From NCBI RefSeq assembly GCF_000963005.1, contig NZ_JZHZ01000007.1, positions 2,083,256-2,147,255 of the forward strand: a DNA stretch of 64,000 nucleotides, written 5' to 3'. This document shows, in pieces, positions 54,434-64,000 of this stretch (position 1 is the first letter of the stretch; the number at the start of each line of letters is the position of its first letter). The stretch is from Xanthomonas sp. GPE 39 (GTDB taxonomy: Bacteria > Pseudomonadota > Gammaproteobacteria > Xanthomonadales > Xanthomonadaceae). The notes beneath the pieces are model-generated. The model saw nothing but the letters and a program-made list of their open reading frames with translations, had not been told where the DNA came from and ran no database searches. The position numbers and the translations under genes were made by a program.

Positions 54434-55564
54434 TTACGAGAGCAACCGTTCGATCAGACGCAGGTAGAGCCCAGGCAATGCGTGCAGGTCGGCCACACGC
54501 ACATGTTCGTCCACCTGATGGATGCTGGCGTTGACCGGGCCGACCTCGATGCACTGGGCACCCAATGGCGCGATGAAACGCGCATCGGACGTGCCGCCGC
54601 CGGTGCTTTCCTCCGGTGGCGCACCGGCGAAGGCACCCAGCACCTCGCGCGCTATCCCGCGCAGAGTGCCTTCAGGGGTATAGAACGGTTCACCGCTGCG
54701 ATGCCACTGCACGCTGTAGTCCAAACCATGGCGGTCGAGCAGCGCCGCGATCTCCGCTTCCAGCCGTGGCGCATCCCAGTGCGGGGTGTAGCGCAGATTG
54801 AAGGCGACCTCCAATTGGCCGGGAATCACATTGTTCGCGCCGGTCCCGGCGTGCACGTTGGAAATCTGCAGACTCGTCGGCGGGAAGCTTTCGTAACCGT
54901 CGTCCCAATGCCGCGCGACTAGTTCGGTCAGCGCTGGCGCAGCGAGATGGATCGGATTGCGCGCCTTGTGTGGGTAGGCCACATGCCCCTGTACCCCGCG
55001 CACCGTCAACGCGCCAGACAAGCTGCCGCGACGCCCGACGCGCAATAGATCGCCAAGCCGTTCGGTGGACGAAGGTTCGCCGGTGATGCACCAGTCGATG
55101 CGTTCGCCACGTTCGGCGAACAGGCGCGCCACATGACGCACACCGTCGAGCGCAGGACCTTCCTCGTCGCTGGTCAGCAGCACCGCCAACGTGCCAGGGT
55201 GCTGTGGATGCGCCGCGACATACTGCTCGCACGCGATCACGAATGCGGCCACGCTGCCCTTCATGTCGGCGGCGCCGCGACCGTACAGCACACCGTCGCG
55301 TATCTGCGGCGCAAATGGATCACTGGCCCAGGCCTCACGCGGCCCAGGCGGCACCACGTCGGTATGACCGAGCAGCACGAGGACAGGGCCGTCACCACCG
55401 CCATGCGTCGCCCACAGGTTATCGACCTGGCCACAACGCAGATGCTCGATGACGAAGCCGGCGTGCGCCAAGCGTTGTGCGATCAATTCCTGGCAGCCGG
55501 CATCCTCCGGCGTCACCGAGGGACGGGCGATCAGGTCGCAGGCAAGTTCAATCACATCGGACAT
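54434..55564 (-). CDS. dapE: Succinyl-diaminopimelate desuccinylase
   Basis: 376 residues, M20 peptidase family. Zinc ligands and catalytic residues: His in [11 protein letters not shown], Asp in [11 protein letters not shown], the catalytic Glu pair in [11 protein letters not shown], and a late His in [11 protein letters not shown] dimerisation lid spans about 180-290. It releases succinate in the lysine/diaminopimelate pathway. It lies downstream of dapD on the same strand with the ArsC-like gene between. The promoter of the asnB leader begins right at its stop. Confidence 0.95.
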   Translation of the reverse strand: MSDVIELACDLIARPSVTPEDAGCQELIAQRLAHAGFVIEHLRCGQVDNLWATHGGGDGPVLVLLGHTDVVPPGPREAWASDPFAPQIRDGVLYGRGAADMKGSVAAFVIACEQYVAAHPQHPGTLAVLLTSDEEGPALDGVRHVARLFAERGERIDWCITGEPSSTERLGDLLRVGRRGSLSGALTVRGVQGHVAYPHKARNPIHLAAPALTELVARHWDDGYESFPPTSLQISNVHAGTGANNVIPGQLEVAFNLRYTPHWDAPRLEAEIAALLDRHGLDYSVQWHRSGEPFYTPEGTLRGIAREVLGAFAGAPPEESTGGGTSDARFIAPLGAQCIEVGPVNASIHQVDEHVRVADLHALPGLYLRLIERLLS

Positions 55565-55738
55565 GGTCGGTCATCACGATCAGAGCAGCATTGCGTGGCT
55601 TTATGCTAGCAGCCGCAAATAGAGGGAAACATGCAGCATCGCGCCTGCGCTCAGCGCTATGCACACACGGGAACAGGCAGGCGGTGCAGCGAGCCCAAGA
55701 CTCAACTCAGACGCTGCAAGCGCACGCGCATCATGGCG

Positions 55739-56095
55739 TCAACCGACGCCAAAACGCTGCTTGAACGCATTATCGGAAAAGCCCTGACTGATCCGGCCAT
55801 CCGCGGTGAGCACCAGCGGCCGTCGGATCAGTTGCGGATATTCGCGCAACAGCAGCTTCCACTCGGCATCGGAACCCGGGGTTTTCTTGTTTTCCGGAAG
55901 TTGCCGCCAGGTGGTCGAGGATTTGTTGACCAGCGCGTCGAAGCCGCCGACCTTAGCCGCCCACTCCAGCAAAGTTTCGGGCGTGGGCGTGTTGGCACGA
56001 TAGTCGACGAACGTATGGGCGATGTCGAAACGCTCCAGCCACTTGATAGCTTTCTTGCAGGTGTCGCAGTTTTTCAATCCGTAGATCGTGATCAT
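55739..56095 (-). CDS. ArsC/Spx-family thioredoxin-fold protein (YffB-like)
   Basis: 118 residues from the ATG at 56095 (MITIYGLKNCDTCKKA). A TTG two codons upstream is less likely. Thioredoxin fold with CDTC in the active-site turn. E. coli YffB has only the first Cys, so a redox-active pair is possible here. FVDYRANTPT, SSTTWRQLPENKK and IRRPLVLTADG are family motifs. The same gene neighbours dapE in E. coli, and here it sits between dapD and dapE, but its role is unknown. It is unlikely to be an arsenate reductase. Confidence 0.88.
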   Translation of the reverse strand: MITIYGLKNCDTCKKAIKWLERFDIAHTFVDYRANTPTPETLLEWAAKVGGFDALVNKSSTTWRQLPENKKTPGSDAEWKLLLREYPQLIRRPLVLTADGRISQGFSDNAFKQRFGVG

Positions 56096-56230
56096 TTCCA
56101 AATCTCACTCTTGCGCGCCGCGCTTGTTCCAACACATCAAGGGATTAGAGTCAGGACAAACGCGCCGCGATGGGGTCGCATACTGCGCCACACGCATTCA
56201 CTGCGACGCGCCATCGGCGAACACAACGTG

Positions 56231-57211
56231 TCAGTCGGCCAGGCCGCGCAGCAGTTCGTTGACGCTGGTCTTGCTCCGGGTCTTGGCATCGACCTGCTTG
56301 ACGATCACCGCACAGTACAGCGAGTGCGAACCGTCCTTGGCCGGCAACTGGCCAGACACCACCACGCTGTAAGGCGGGACGTAGCCATAGGAAATCTCGC
56401 CGGTGGCGCGGTTGTAGATCCGCGTACTCTGACCAATGAACACGCCCATGCCGATCACGCTGTGGTGGCCGACCACCACGCCCTCCACCACTTCCGAGCG
56501 CGCACCGATGAAGCAGTGATCCTCGATGATGGTCGGACTGGCCTGCAACGGCTCCAGCACACCGCCAATGCCGGCACCGCCGGACAAATGGCAGTGTTTG
56601 CCGATCTGCGCGCAGGAACCGACCGTCGCCCAGGTATCGACCATGGTGCCCTCGCCCACGTGCGCGCCGATGTTGGTGAAACTCGGCATCAGCACCACGT
56701 CCTTGCCGAAGTAACTGCCGCGTCGCGCAACCGCACCCGGCACCACACGCACCCCGGCCTTGCGGAATTCGGCTTCGTGGTAACCGGCGAAACGCGATTC
56801 CACCTTGTCCCAGAACGGTGCCGGCTGCGCCTCGATGACCGCCATCTCATTGACCCGGAAATACAGCAGCACGGCTTTCTTCAGCCACTCGTTGAGTTTC
56901 CAGCCGCCGTGTCCATCCGGTTCGGAAACACGGAATTCGCCTGTTTCCAGGCCATCAATGACACGATTGACCACAGGCCGGGTCGAACCCTCGATCTCGT
57001 CCAGAGTCAACATGGCGCGGCGCTCGAAGGCGCTGTCGATCATGAACTTCAGTTCGTCGACACTGGGCGTGGCAGCGGGCTTGACCTGCGCAATGCTGGA
57101 TGCGGACTTCGGCACCGACCTGGGCGCAGTACGCTTGGCGGCAGTGGCACGCTTGGCCGGCTTAGCTGTGGCAACGGACTTCTTCTTCGCGGCAGGCTTC
57201 TTGGTAGCCAT
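56231..57211 (-). CDS. dapD: Tetrahydrodipicolinate N-succinyltransferase with Lys/Ala-rich N-terminal extension
   Basis: 326 residues, against about 274 for E. coli. Residues 1-45 are a basic, H1-like tail ([18 protein letters not shown]). The conserved domain follows: helical N-terminal part ([20 protein letters not shown]), then a left-handed beta-helix of hexapeptide repeats ([24 protein letters not shown]) and the C-terminal end [25 protein letters not shown]. It succinylates tetrahydrodipicolinate before DapC and DapE. Its ATG shares one base with the glnD stop (TGATG), which fixes the start and confirms that the tail is translated. Confidence 0.93.
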   Translation of the reverse strand: MATKKPAAKKKSVATAKPAKRATAAKRTAPRSVPKSASSIAQVKPAATPSVDELKFMIDSAFERRAMLTLDEIEGSTRPVVNRVIDGLETGEFRVSEPDGHGGWKLNEWLKKAVLLYFRVNEMAVIEAQPAPFWDKVESRFAGYHEAEFRKAGVRVVPGAVARRGSYFGKDVVLMPSFTNIGAHVGEGTMVDTWATVGSCAQIGKHCHLSGGAGIGGVLEPLQASPTIIEDHCFIGARSEVVEGVVVGHHSVIGMGVFIGQSTRIYNRATGEISYGYVPPYSVVVSGQLPAKDGSHSLYCAVIVKQVDAKTRSKTSVNELLRGLAD

Positions 57212-59850
57212 CAATGAACTTCTCCAGGCGGGGTATCGGGGTCCAGGCATGCCTGCAACGCGGCATGCAGCGCCTGGCGGGATGCGTCGGTCAACGGTAA
57301 GTTGTACTCGTCGGTAATGTGGAACATGTCCTCGGCGCGCTCGCCGAAGGTGGCGATGCGCGCGTCATGCACGCGCAAGCGCTGGCAGCGCAGCACCAAG
57401 GTCACATCCGCCAGCAAGCCTGGACGGTCCGGTGCGACCAGGCTCAGACGGGTCAGGCGCTCGTCCAGGCTGTCGGGAAACTCGATGCGCGGTGGAAAAC
57501 GGAAATACCGCAGTTGCCGCGGCACCGCACGCCGCGCCGGACGCAAACGCGCCAGGTCGCCGGCCAGCGCTTCGCGCAGCGCCGCTTCCAGTTGCACCGT
57601 GTCGCTCGTGGCAAACGTATCGCCCGGCACCACCTCGAAGGTGTCGAAGATCGCCCCGTGCGGTGCGTCGAGCGCGCGTGCGCGGTGGATGCCATAGCCA
57701 AGCCGGCCCAGGGTCATCACGATTCCGGCGAACAAGCCGTCGCGATCGGGCGAATAGACGAACACTTCCAGCGCAGCATCATCGGGCGTGACCGGACGCA
57801 CCCTCACCAAAGTGCCACCCAATTCCACCTCCATCAGCGAAGTGGCCTGCCACGCCAGTTGCTCGGGACGAAAGCGCAGGAAACTCTCGTCCGGCATTCC
57901 GGAGAACTGACGCGAGATGATGGCATCGTCGTGCCCCTGGAAGTGCATCAGCGCACGCGTGGCATCGCGTGCTTCCTGCAGCCGTTCCGCCACGGGCAGC
58001 GGATGCTCCAGACCTTCGCGCAACGCGCGACGCGCGGCGAAATACAGGTCTACCAGCAGTCGGTCCTTCCACGCATTCCATAATTTGGGACTGGTGCCGG
58101 CGATGTCGGCACAGGTCAGCAGATACAGATAATCCAGGCGCTCGCGGTCGCCCACCAGCGTGGCGAAGCGATGAATCACCTCCACGTCGGTGATGTCCTG
58201 CTTTTGTGCGGTCACCGACATGTGCAGATGCTGCTGCACCAACCAGGCGACCAGCTCGGTGTCGACAGCAATGAGGCCGTGACAGGCGCAGAACGCACGC
58301 GCATCCACCGCCCCCAGTTCGGAGTGATCGCCACCACGTCCCTTGGCGATATCGTGGAACAGACCCGCCAACAACAGCAATTCCGGCTTGCGCAACCGCG
58401 GCCAGACTTCGCGTGCGATCGAAAAGCGCTCGTCGGCGCGCGTACTGGCAAACGTCTCGATGTTCTTCAACACCATCAGCGTGTGCTGATCGACCGTGTA
58501 GACATGGAACAGATCGAACTGCATGCGTCCGGACACCTGCGCGAACGCTGGGATCCACTGCCCGAGCACACCCAAGCGCGCCATTCTGGTCAGCGTCTGT
58601 ACCGCACGTGGACCGCGCAGCAGCGCCATGAAGCGCTCGCGCGCCAGCGTGCTGGCGCTGTCATAGGACGGCAGCGACGCCAATGCCTCCGCCAGGGCAC
58701 GCGCGGTCAGCGAATGCAGGCCACGTATCTCGCCATGCGCGGCCCAGGTTGCGAACAACGCAAACACCTGCACCGGATCGGCCTGCGGCCAGCTCTCGGC
58801 ATCGGCGGCGAGATAACCACGCCGCAGCGAGAATCCACCGCCGAGCGGCTGCGGCTGCGTTTCGCCATCGAACTGTTCTTCAAAGCGCTGCAGCAATCTG
58901 TCGCTGATCCGGCGCACGATCGCCGCACTGCGATAGAAGCGCTGCATCATCTTCTCCACTCCCAGGCTCTCGGGATCGTCGGAGAAGCCCATTCGCTGCG
59001 CCAAGGCCTTCTGATAATCGAAGCGCAAGCGCTCTTCCGGTCGGTTGGCCTGCAGATGCAGGCCATAGCGCAGCCGCGACAATTCGCAGCGTTCGCGACG
59101 CAAGGCCGCAGCCTCGTCGCTACCGACATGGCCCAGCCCGACCAGCGGTTCAAGATCGCGCACACCGAAGGCACGCAGCGCCATCCAACCCAGGGTGTGC
59201 AGATCGCGCAACCCACCGGGGCCGTCTTTGATATCCGGTTCCAGATTGTCGGCGGTGTCACCGAAACGCTGATGGCGGGCCTGTAATTCTTCGCGCTTGG
59301 CCTGGAAGAACGCACGCGGCGGCCAGCGGTGCGGCGGCGCGATCGCGGCGGCCAACGCCGCCGTCGCGGCGGCATCGGCGAGCAAGGGACGGGCTTCGAT
59401 CAGCGCGGTCAGCACGGTCTGGTCGGCGCAGGCCGCCGTGCATTGCGCGGCCGAGCGCACCGCATGGCTGACCGGCACACCGGCATCCCAAAGCAATGGA
59501 AACAGCCGCGCCAGTGCCTGTTCGTGGACCCCATGGCACGCACATTCGCCGAACACCAACAGGTCGATGTCCGAACGCGGGAACAGTTCGCCGCGACCGT
59601 AACCGCCGACCGCGAACAACGCCAAACCTGCCTCCGGCGGCACACAACGCCGCCAGGCATCACGGATGACGTGGTCGAGCGCGCGCGCGCGCAACGCCAA
59701 CAGGCGGTCGATTTCCTCGCCCTGGTCGAAGCGCTTGCTCAGCCGGGCATCGGCCTGCGCCAGCAATTGCCGGATCGCGAGCGCCCACGCCGCATCGTCC
59801 ACATCGGCACCCGGCATGCCGGCATCGGCACCGACCGACAACAGGCTCAC
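57211..59850 (-). CDS. glnD: Bifunctional uridylyltransferase/uridylyl-removing enzyme GlnD
   Basis: 879 residues from a GTG at 59850 that overlaps the map stop (GTGA). The nucleotidyltransferase domain has [19 protein letters not shown] near residue 80, a PII-uridylyltransferase linker has [18 protein letters not shown], and an HD domain (about 440-560) has [19 protein letters not shown]. Two ACT domains at the C-terminus ([16 protein letters not shown] and [15 protein letters not shown]) sense glutamine. It modifies PII proteins and so sets nitrogen control. It lies between map and dapD with overlaps on both sides. Confidence 0.95.
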   Translation of the reverse strand: MSLLSVGADAGMPGADVDDAAWALAIRQLLAQADARLSKRFDQGEEIDRLLALRARALDHVIRDAWRRCVPPEAGLALFAVGGYGRGELFPRSDIDLLVFGECACHGVHEQALARLFPLLWDAGVPVSHAVRSAAQCTAACADQTVLTALIEARPLLADAAATAALAAAIAPPHRWPPRAFFQAKREELQARHQRFGDTADNLEPDIKDGPGGLRDLHTLGWMALRAFGVRDLEPLVGLGHVGSDEAAALRRERCELSRLRYGLHLQANRPEERLRFDYQKALAQRMGFSDDPESLGVEKMMQRFYRSAAIVRRISDRLLQRFEEQFDGETQPQPLGGGFSLRRGYLAADAESWPQADPVQVFALFATWAAHGEIRGLHSLTARALAEALASLPSYDSASTLARERFMALLRGPRAVQTLTRMARLGVLGQWIPAFAQVSGRMQFDLFHVYTVDQHTLMVLKNIETFASTRADERFSIAREVWPRLRKPELLLLAGLFHDIAKGRGGDHSELGAVDARAFCACHGLIAVDTELVAWLVQQHLHMSVTAQKQDITDVEVIHRFATLVGDRERLDYLYLLTCADIAGTSPKLWNAWKDRLLVDLYFAARRALREGLEHPLPVAERLQEARDATRALMHFQGHDDAIISRQFSGMPDESFLRFRPEQLAWQATSLMEVELGGTLVRVRPVTPDDAALEVFVYSPDRDGLFAGIVMTLGRLGYGIHRARALDAPHGAIFDTFEVVPGDTFATSDTVQLEAALREALAGDLARLRPARRAVPRQLRYFRFPPRIEFPDSLDERLTRLSLVAPDRPGLLADVTLVLRCQRLRVHDARIATFGERAEDMFHITDEYNLPLTDASRQALHAALQACLDPDTPPGEVH

Positions 59851-60641
59851 GGCGCGCCGAGGCCGCCTGGCGACAAGGTGAGCACATCCACCCCATCCTC
59901 GGTGACCGCGATCATGTGCTCCCACTGCGCCGAGAGCTTGCGGTCCTTGGTCACCACGGTCCAGCCGTCCGGCAGCACCCGGGTATGGCGCGAGCCCTCG
60001 TTGATCATCGGCTCGATGGTAAAGGTCATGCCCGGTTTCAGCACCAGCCCCTCGCCGGGGCGGCCGTAGTGCAACACTTGCGGCTCATCGTGGTAGACCT
60101 TGCCGATACCGTGGCCGCAGTATTCGCGCACCACACTGAAACGCTGGCTTTCCACGTATTGCTGGATCGCATGGCCGACGTCGCCCAGCGTGGCGCCCGG
60201 TTTCACCGCGCGGATGCCGCGCCACATTGCCTCGTAGGTTGTCTCGACCAGGCGCCGGGCCATCACCGACGGGGTGCCGGCGTAGTACATGCGGCTGGTG
60301 TCGCCGTGCCAACCGTCCTTGATCACGGTCACGTCGATATTGACGATGTCCCCGTCCTTCAGGACCTTGCTGTCGCTGGGAATGCCGTGGCAGATCACGT
60401 TGTTGACCGAGCTGCACACGGTCTTCGGGTAGCCACGGTAGCCGACATTGGCCGGCACCGCCTGCTGCACGTTGACGATGTGGTCGTGGCAGAGCCGATC
60501 CAGCTCGGCGGTGGTCACGCCCGGCTTGACATACGGGCCGATTAGGTCGAGCACCTCGGCAGCCAGGCGGCCGGCGACGCGCATCTTCTCGATGTCCTGG
60601 GGAGATTTCAGATTGACTGTCATGCCCCCATTATCGCTCAT
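59847..60641 (-). CDS. map: Methionine aminopeptidase, type I
   Basis: 264 residues from the ATG at 60641, preceded by AGGAA at good spacing. Metal ligands: Asp in VNIDVTVIKDGWHGDTSRMY (two Asp), His in CGHGIGKVYHDEP, Glu in TIEPMINEG and Glu in WEHMIAVTEDG. It removes the initiator Met in the cytoplasm. First gene of the map-glnD-dapD run, in which every junction overlaps. Confidence 0.96.
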   Translation of the reverse strand: MSDNGGMTVNLKSPQDIEKMRVAGRLAAEVLDLIGPYVKPGVTTAELDRLCHDHIVNVQQAVPANVGYRGYPKTVCSSVNNVICHGIPSDSKVLKDGDIVNIDVTVIKDGWHGDTSRMYYAGTPSVMARRLVETTYEAMWRGIRAVKPGATLGDVGHAIQQYVESQRFSVVREYCGHGIGKVYHDEPQVLHYGRPGEGLVLKPGMTFTIEPMINEGSRHTRVLPDGWTVVTKDRKLSAQWEHMIAVTEDGVDVLTLSPGGLGAP

Positions 60642-60851
60642 CCGACGCTTCCTGAACGGACAACGCGAGTCCGGCGGTTTTTCGGCACCCGCATGGCAGG
60701 TCGCACGCCATCACAAACATAAATAGAATAAAAAGCGGCTTACATCAAAATTCAGACCGCGATAAATATCTAAAAATACACGTAATGGCGCACGTTTTGC
60801 ATCACAAATGGCACCGGCGGTCATCCGTCATTTCACCAATAGAGCAGTGCC

Positions 60852-61355
60852 ATGCAAACCCTTCAACGCGCCATCGCCATCGCTGTGCTGTTCACCGCCA
60901 CCTCCGGCCTGGCATCGGCCCAGACCGATTCGCGCACCTTCAACGTGAAGATCCAGATCGCCAGCGCGTGCAACATCCAGACCGCCCCAACCGATGTCAA
61001 CTTCGGCACCGTCAACTCGACCCAGACCTCGATCACCAGCACCGGCACGTTGAACGTGCGCTGCACCACCGGCACCCCTTACAACATCTCGCTCAATGCC
61101 GGCACCGGCACCGCTGCGACGGTGCTCACGCGCACCATGGGCAGCGCCACTAGCAGCAACACCTCACGGGTGCCCTACTCGCTGTATCGCGACTCGGCAA
61201 TGACCCAGAACTGGGGATCGACCATCGGCCTGGATACCCAAGCCGGCACCGGCAACGGCAACGTGCAGCCCGTCACTGTCTACGGCCAAGTCGCCAGCGC
61301 GAACTATCCTGCCGATTCGTACAGCGACATCGTCACCGCCACCGTGACTTGGTAA
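60852..61355 (+). CDS. Csu-type pilus subunit (spore coat U domain)
   Basis: 167 residues. Signal peptide about 1-23 (ends ASA). The SCPU domain starts FNVKIQIASACNIQ, with a first Cys pairing with the Cys of VRCTTGTPYNISLNAG. Strand-rich throughout, with a C-terminal VTATVTW typical of donor-strand subunits. Subunits of this family assemble into thin archaic chaperone-usher (Csu) pili used in attachment and biofilm. First gene of a subunit-chaperone-usher operon, divergent from map across an AT-rich promoter region (60700-60790). Confidence 0.88.
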   Translation: MQTLQRAIAIAVLFTATSGLASAQTDSRTFNVKIQIASACNIQTAPTDVNFGTVNSTQTSITSTGTLNVRCTTGTPYNISLNAGTGTAATVLTRTMGSATSSNTSRVPYSLYRDSAMTQNWGSTIGLDTQAGTGNGNVQPVTVYGQVASANYPADSYSDIVTATVTW

Positions 61356-61383
61356 CACCAAACTCATCGGAGTACCTGCCTGC

Positions 61384-62124
61384 ATGTTTTCGCGATCGCA
61401 TGACATGCTGCGCCTGACAGCCATCGGTTTACTGTGGCTGGCGGTGGCTGCCGCCTGCACAGCCTCCAGCTTGCAGGTCGCTCCGACGTCGGTGACGCTG
61501 AGCGCCACGGACAGCGCTCAAGGCATCTGGCTCAGCAACAGCGGCGATGTGCCGCTGCATGCGCAGGTGCGGGTATTCCGCTGGCATCAGCACAATGGCG
61601 AAGACGTACTCGACCCCAGCGACAAAATCGCGATCAGCCCGCCAATGCTCGAACTGGCGCCGCATTCGCGGCAACTGGTGCGCATCATCCGCCTGGATGA
61701 TGCGCCCAGCGGCAACGAGCAAACGTATCGCATCCTGGTGGACGAATTACCGACGAAGGATGGAGCAACCAACAGCAACAGCGGCCTGCAATTCATCTTG
61801 CGCTATTCGCTGCCGATCTTCGTCACCCCGAGCGGCAAGGTCACGCCCGTGTTGCATGCGCGCTTGGTCCGCGATGGCGCGACCCAGTCACTGGAAGTGG
61901 TCAACCAAGGCAACGGCCACGCGCAAGTGGTAGACCTTGATTTCGTGACCAGCGATGGCCGCCATCTCCCAATCAGCAATGGACTGGCCGGTTACATCCT
62001 GCCGGGCCAGCGCAGACGCTGGCCGCTAACCAGCACGCTCGCACATGCGAAAGGCACGTTCCAAGCCAAGATCAACGGTGCACCCCTTGCTCAGTCGCTT
62101 CCATTGGATGCAGCGGCTCCTTGA
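61384..62124 (+). CDS. Periplasmic pilus chaperone (PapD/FimC fold, archaic type)
   Basis: 246 residues, with an N-terminal signal of about 30 residues. Chaperone landmarks are LQVAPTSVTLSATDSAQGIWLSNSG at the N-terminal strand, the ISPPMLELAPHSRQLVRII segment, TYRILVDELP, and LRYSLPIFVTPSGKV, which ends domain 1. Domain 2 ends with INGAPL. It caps subunits and delivers them to the usher. It starts 28 bases after the subunit gene and overlaps the usher gene by 17 bases. Confidence 0.9.
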   Translation: MFSRSHDMLRLTAIGLLWLAVAAACTASSLQVAPTSVTLSATDSAQGIWLSNSGDVPLHAQVRVFRWHQHNGEDVLDPSDKIAISPPMLELAPHSRQLVRIIRLDDAPSGNEQTYRILVDELPTKDGATNSNSGLQFILRYSLPIFVTPSGKVTPVLHARLVRDGATQSLEVVNQGNGHAQVVDLDFVTSDGRHLPISNGLAGYILPGQRRRWPLTSTLAHAKGTFQAKINGAPLAQSLPLDAAAP

Positions 62125-64000
62125 GTTACTGCTGGCACTGTTGGCCTGCGCCGCCATCATCGACGTCGCCATGGCCCAGCCCAGCAATCCCGCACCCGCG
62201 CAGGAGACGCTGTATCTGGAGGTCACCGTGAACCAGACCCGCAAACCTGGCCTGTTCCAATTCCAACGCGATGGCACGCAATTGCGTACCAGCCCCGCCA
62301 CCCTGCGCCAACTCGGCTTGCGCGTGGACGCCAGCGACAACGCGGCGACACTGTCCTTGAACGATCTGGAAGGGGTGCGCTTCCGCTACGATGCCGCTCT
62401 GCAACAGTTGAACATCGACGCGCCGGTAGCCTTGCTCGACGCGCCAGTGACCCACATCGATGCGCAAGGCAACACACCGGCGCTACCGACGACCAGCTCC
62501 CCCGGTGCGCTGCTCAATTACGACCTGTACGCCAGCCACCAAGGCGATACCAGCAATCTCACCGCCAGTGGCGAAATACGCGCATTTGGGCTGGGCAATG
62601 GCGTGCTCGGCGGTGGTCTGTTGCGGCAATCGTTCGTCGGCCGGCTGACCCACGACCCCCTGCAAGACTGGCGCAGCCAAGCAATCCGCCTGGACACGCA
62701 ATGGCAATGGTCGCTCCCAGATCGCATGACCAGCGTGGTGGTGGGCGACACCCTGGGCAGCAGCACCAACTGGAGCCGCACCCTGCGCCTGGGAGGGCTA
62801 CGGGTCGGCAGCGACTTCGGCCTGCAGCCATACCGCGTGACCTCACCGCTGCCGGAATTCCTCGGCGAGGTCACCGTGCCATCGAGCATGGACCTGTACG
62901 TCAACGGCATCCGTCAATACGGCGCGCAATTGCCGGCCGGTCGGTTCCAGCTATCGGCCGCACCTGGCGTGGATGGTGCCGGCAATGCGCAGGTCGTCAT
63001 CACCGACGCCTACGGCCAGACCCGCTCGATCTCCTTCCCGTTCTACGCCACGCAGCAACTGCTCGCCACCGGCCTGAACGACTGGTCGGTGGCATTGGGC
63101 CGCGTTCGCCAAGGCTACGGCAGCAGCAATTTCGCCTACGCCAGCGACACGGTCGGCAGCGCCAGTTGGCGGCGTGGCCTCAACCCGCATCTCACCGCCG
63201 AAACTCACGCCGAGGCCGGCGCCGGGGTGCGCAACGCGGGTGCGGGAGTCATCTGGCTGCTGCCGTGGACCGGCGTGGTCGCCGCCTCTCTGGCGCACGG
63301 CAGCGACGCCACCAGCGACGGCCTCCAGTACACGCTCAGCTACCACTGGAACAACGGGCATTTCAATGTGGGGGTGGACACGCAGCGCGCGCAGCGTGGC
63401 TACCGCGACGTCGCCGCGGAGTACGGCGCGCCACCGGCGCGGATCAGCGACCGCGCCCTGCTCGGCACCTCATGGATTCCGCTCGGCAACGTCTCGCTCA
63501 GTTATGTGCGCCTGGCCTATCCCGGCAGCAGCCAAGCGCGCTATGGCAGCCTGTTCTGGAGCAAGGTCCTGGGACAACGGTCGTCGCTGACGCTCAGTGT
63601 CAATCAGAATCTGGACCAGAGCCGCGATCGCAGCGTCTACCTGGGCTGGACGATCGCATTGGAAGACAGCCGTCAGGCCTCAGTGGCACTGCAACAGGCC
63701 CGCGAGCGCATGAGCGCGACTGCCGACCTGAGCCATTCGGCGGCAACCGATAACCTCGGCTGGCGGCTACAGGCGCGCAGCGGCCAGGACAGCGGCGGTC
63801 TGGCCGAAGCAAACTTGCGCGGCGACAGCGCACGCTATGCCGGCGGTATCGCCAGCAACAACAACCAGATCTATACCTATGCCGAGGCATCCGGCGGCCT
63901 GGCCTGGATCGGCGGCGGATGGTTCCCGCGCCGCGATCTCGATCAAGCCTTCGCGTTGGTCTCCACCGACGGCGTCGCCGGGGTACCGGTGATGCTGGAA
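62108..64000 (+). CDS. Outer-membrane fimbrial usher (C-terminus cut by window edge)
   Basis: The frame opens at the ATG at 62108, overlapping the chaperone end by 17 bases. It stays open to base 64000, 631 codons. Signal peptide about 1-23. The N-terminal chaperone-binding domain (ETLYLEVTVNQ, then about 25-130) is followed by the 24-strand barrel. Usher hallmarks are GDTLGSSTNWSRTLRLGGLRVGSDF, the plug region LPEFLGEVTVPSSMDLYVNG and VVITDAYGQTRSISFPFY. Late motifs such as FALVSTDGVAGVPV show the middle or C-terminal domains beginning. It secretes and assembles the pilus subunits. Confidence 0.9.
   Translation, partial: MQRLLELLLALLACAAIIDVAMAQPSNPAPAQETLYLEVTVNQTRKPGLFQFQRDGTQLRTSPATLRQLGLRVDASDNAATLSLNDLEGVRFRYDAALQQLNIDAPVALLDAPVTHIDAQGNTPALPTTSSPGALLNYDLYASHQGDTSNLTASGEIRAFGLGNGVLGGGLLRQSFVGRLTHDPLQDWRSQAIRLDTQWQWSLPDRMTSVVVGDTLGSSTNWSRTLRLGGLRVGSDFGLQPYRVTSPLPEFLGEVTVPSSMDLYVNGIRQYGAQLPAGRFQLSAAPGVDGAGNAQVVITDAYGQTRSISFPFYATQQLLATGLNDWSVALGRVRQGYGSSNFAYASDTVGSASWRRGLNPHLTAETHAEAGAGVRNAGAGVIWLLPWTGVVAASLAHGSDATSDGLQYTLSYHWNNGHFNVGVDTQRAQRGYRDVAAEYGAPPARISDRALLGTSWIPLGNVSLSYVRLAYPGSSQARYGSLFWSKVLGQRSSLTLSVNQNLDQSRDRSVYLGWTIALEDSRQASVALQQARERMSATADLSHSAATDNLGWRLQARSGQDSGGLAEANLRGDSARYAGGIASNNNQIYTYAEASGGLAWIGGGWFPRRDLDQAFALVSTDGVAGVPVMLE

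Noticed and set aside
55739-56095. Arsenate reductase call for the ArsC-family protein
   Set aside because: Sequence and dap-gene context match YffB rather than true ArsC; no ars genes nearby.
55631-57217. A 528-codon plus-strand open frame antisense to dapD and its neighbour
   Set aside because: Crosses two convincing minus-strand genes; compositional artefact.

Overview
The window is a 64 kb stretch of GC-rich chromosome with dense, mostly short-spaced genes and many 1-4 base stop/start overlaps. Protein style and gene content (RlmL, RNase R, GlnD-DapD-DapE order, paired PstS proteins, EmrAB-type pump with NodT-like channel, VirK-family protein, Csu-type pilus) point to a gammaproteobacterium of the Xanthomonadaceae, most likely Xanthomonas. 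That assignment is inference from protein resemblance; no rRNA gene is present.

Layout. 1-4640 (minus strand) is an accessory island: three tandem pairs of a small outer-membrane-type lipoprotein followed by a class-3-lipase-like protein, each pair coupled by an ATGA overlap. One lipase runs off the window edge, one is truncated, and one has a C-terminus that looks frameshifted. It reads as a duplicated, partly decayed toxic-lipase/immunity locus. 4883-14281 (plus) holds an omega-amino-acid:pyruvate aminotransferase with alanine dehydrogenase, a DUF445 membrane protein, and a large CHASE-PAS-histidine kinase-receiver-Hpt hybrid followed by an HD-GYP response regulator. 14303-24576 is mixed housekeeping: RlmL, a GNAT/hydrolase/MOSC operon, a cytoplasmic amidase, a DUF1684 lipoprotein, a mercaptopyruvate sulfurtransferase with a DUF1289-Nudix fusion, an atypical FKBP, an enoyl-CoA hydratase and endonuclease III.

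24694-32347 is a phosphate-acquisition block: OprP-like porin, two PstS proteins, PstC, PstA, PstB and PhoU. It is followed at 32519-34476 by a three-gene HvfABC/bufferin-like RiPP operon: a secreted precursor with three EGKCG motifs, a DUF692/MNIO enzyme and a DUF2063 partner. RNase T, RlmB and RNase R follow. Two identical tRNA-Leu(CAG) genes in divergent orientation then flank a small VirK-family gene, next to a divergent small-protein/XRE-regulator pair.

40940-47367 (minus) has a tandem SGNH hydrolase and a MarR-OMF-EmrA-EmrB efflux operon with a long palindrome over its promoter. After an untranslated, repeat-bearing gap come parC, a bacterioferritin lacking the haem methionine, and a beta-helix protein. 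On the minus strand follow asnB, dapE, an ArsC/Spx-like gene, dapD, glnD and map. The window ends inside a Csu-type chaperone-usher pilus operon.

The most interesting undescribed-looking element is upstream of asnB: a 31-residue leader peptide containing four Asn codons, followed by a strong terminator whose left arm can instead pair with the end of the leader peptide coding sequence. This is the layout of a ribosome-mediated transcription attenuator responding to asparagine supply.
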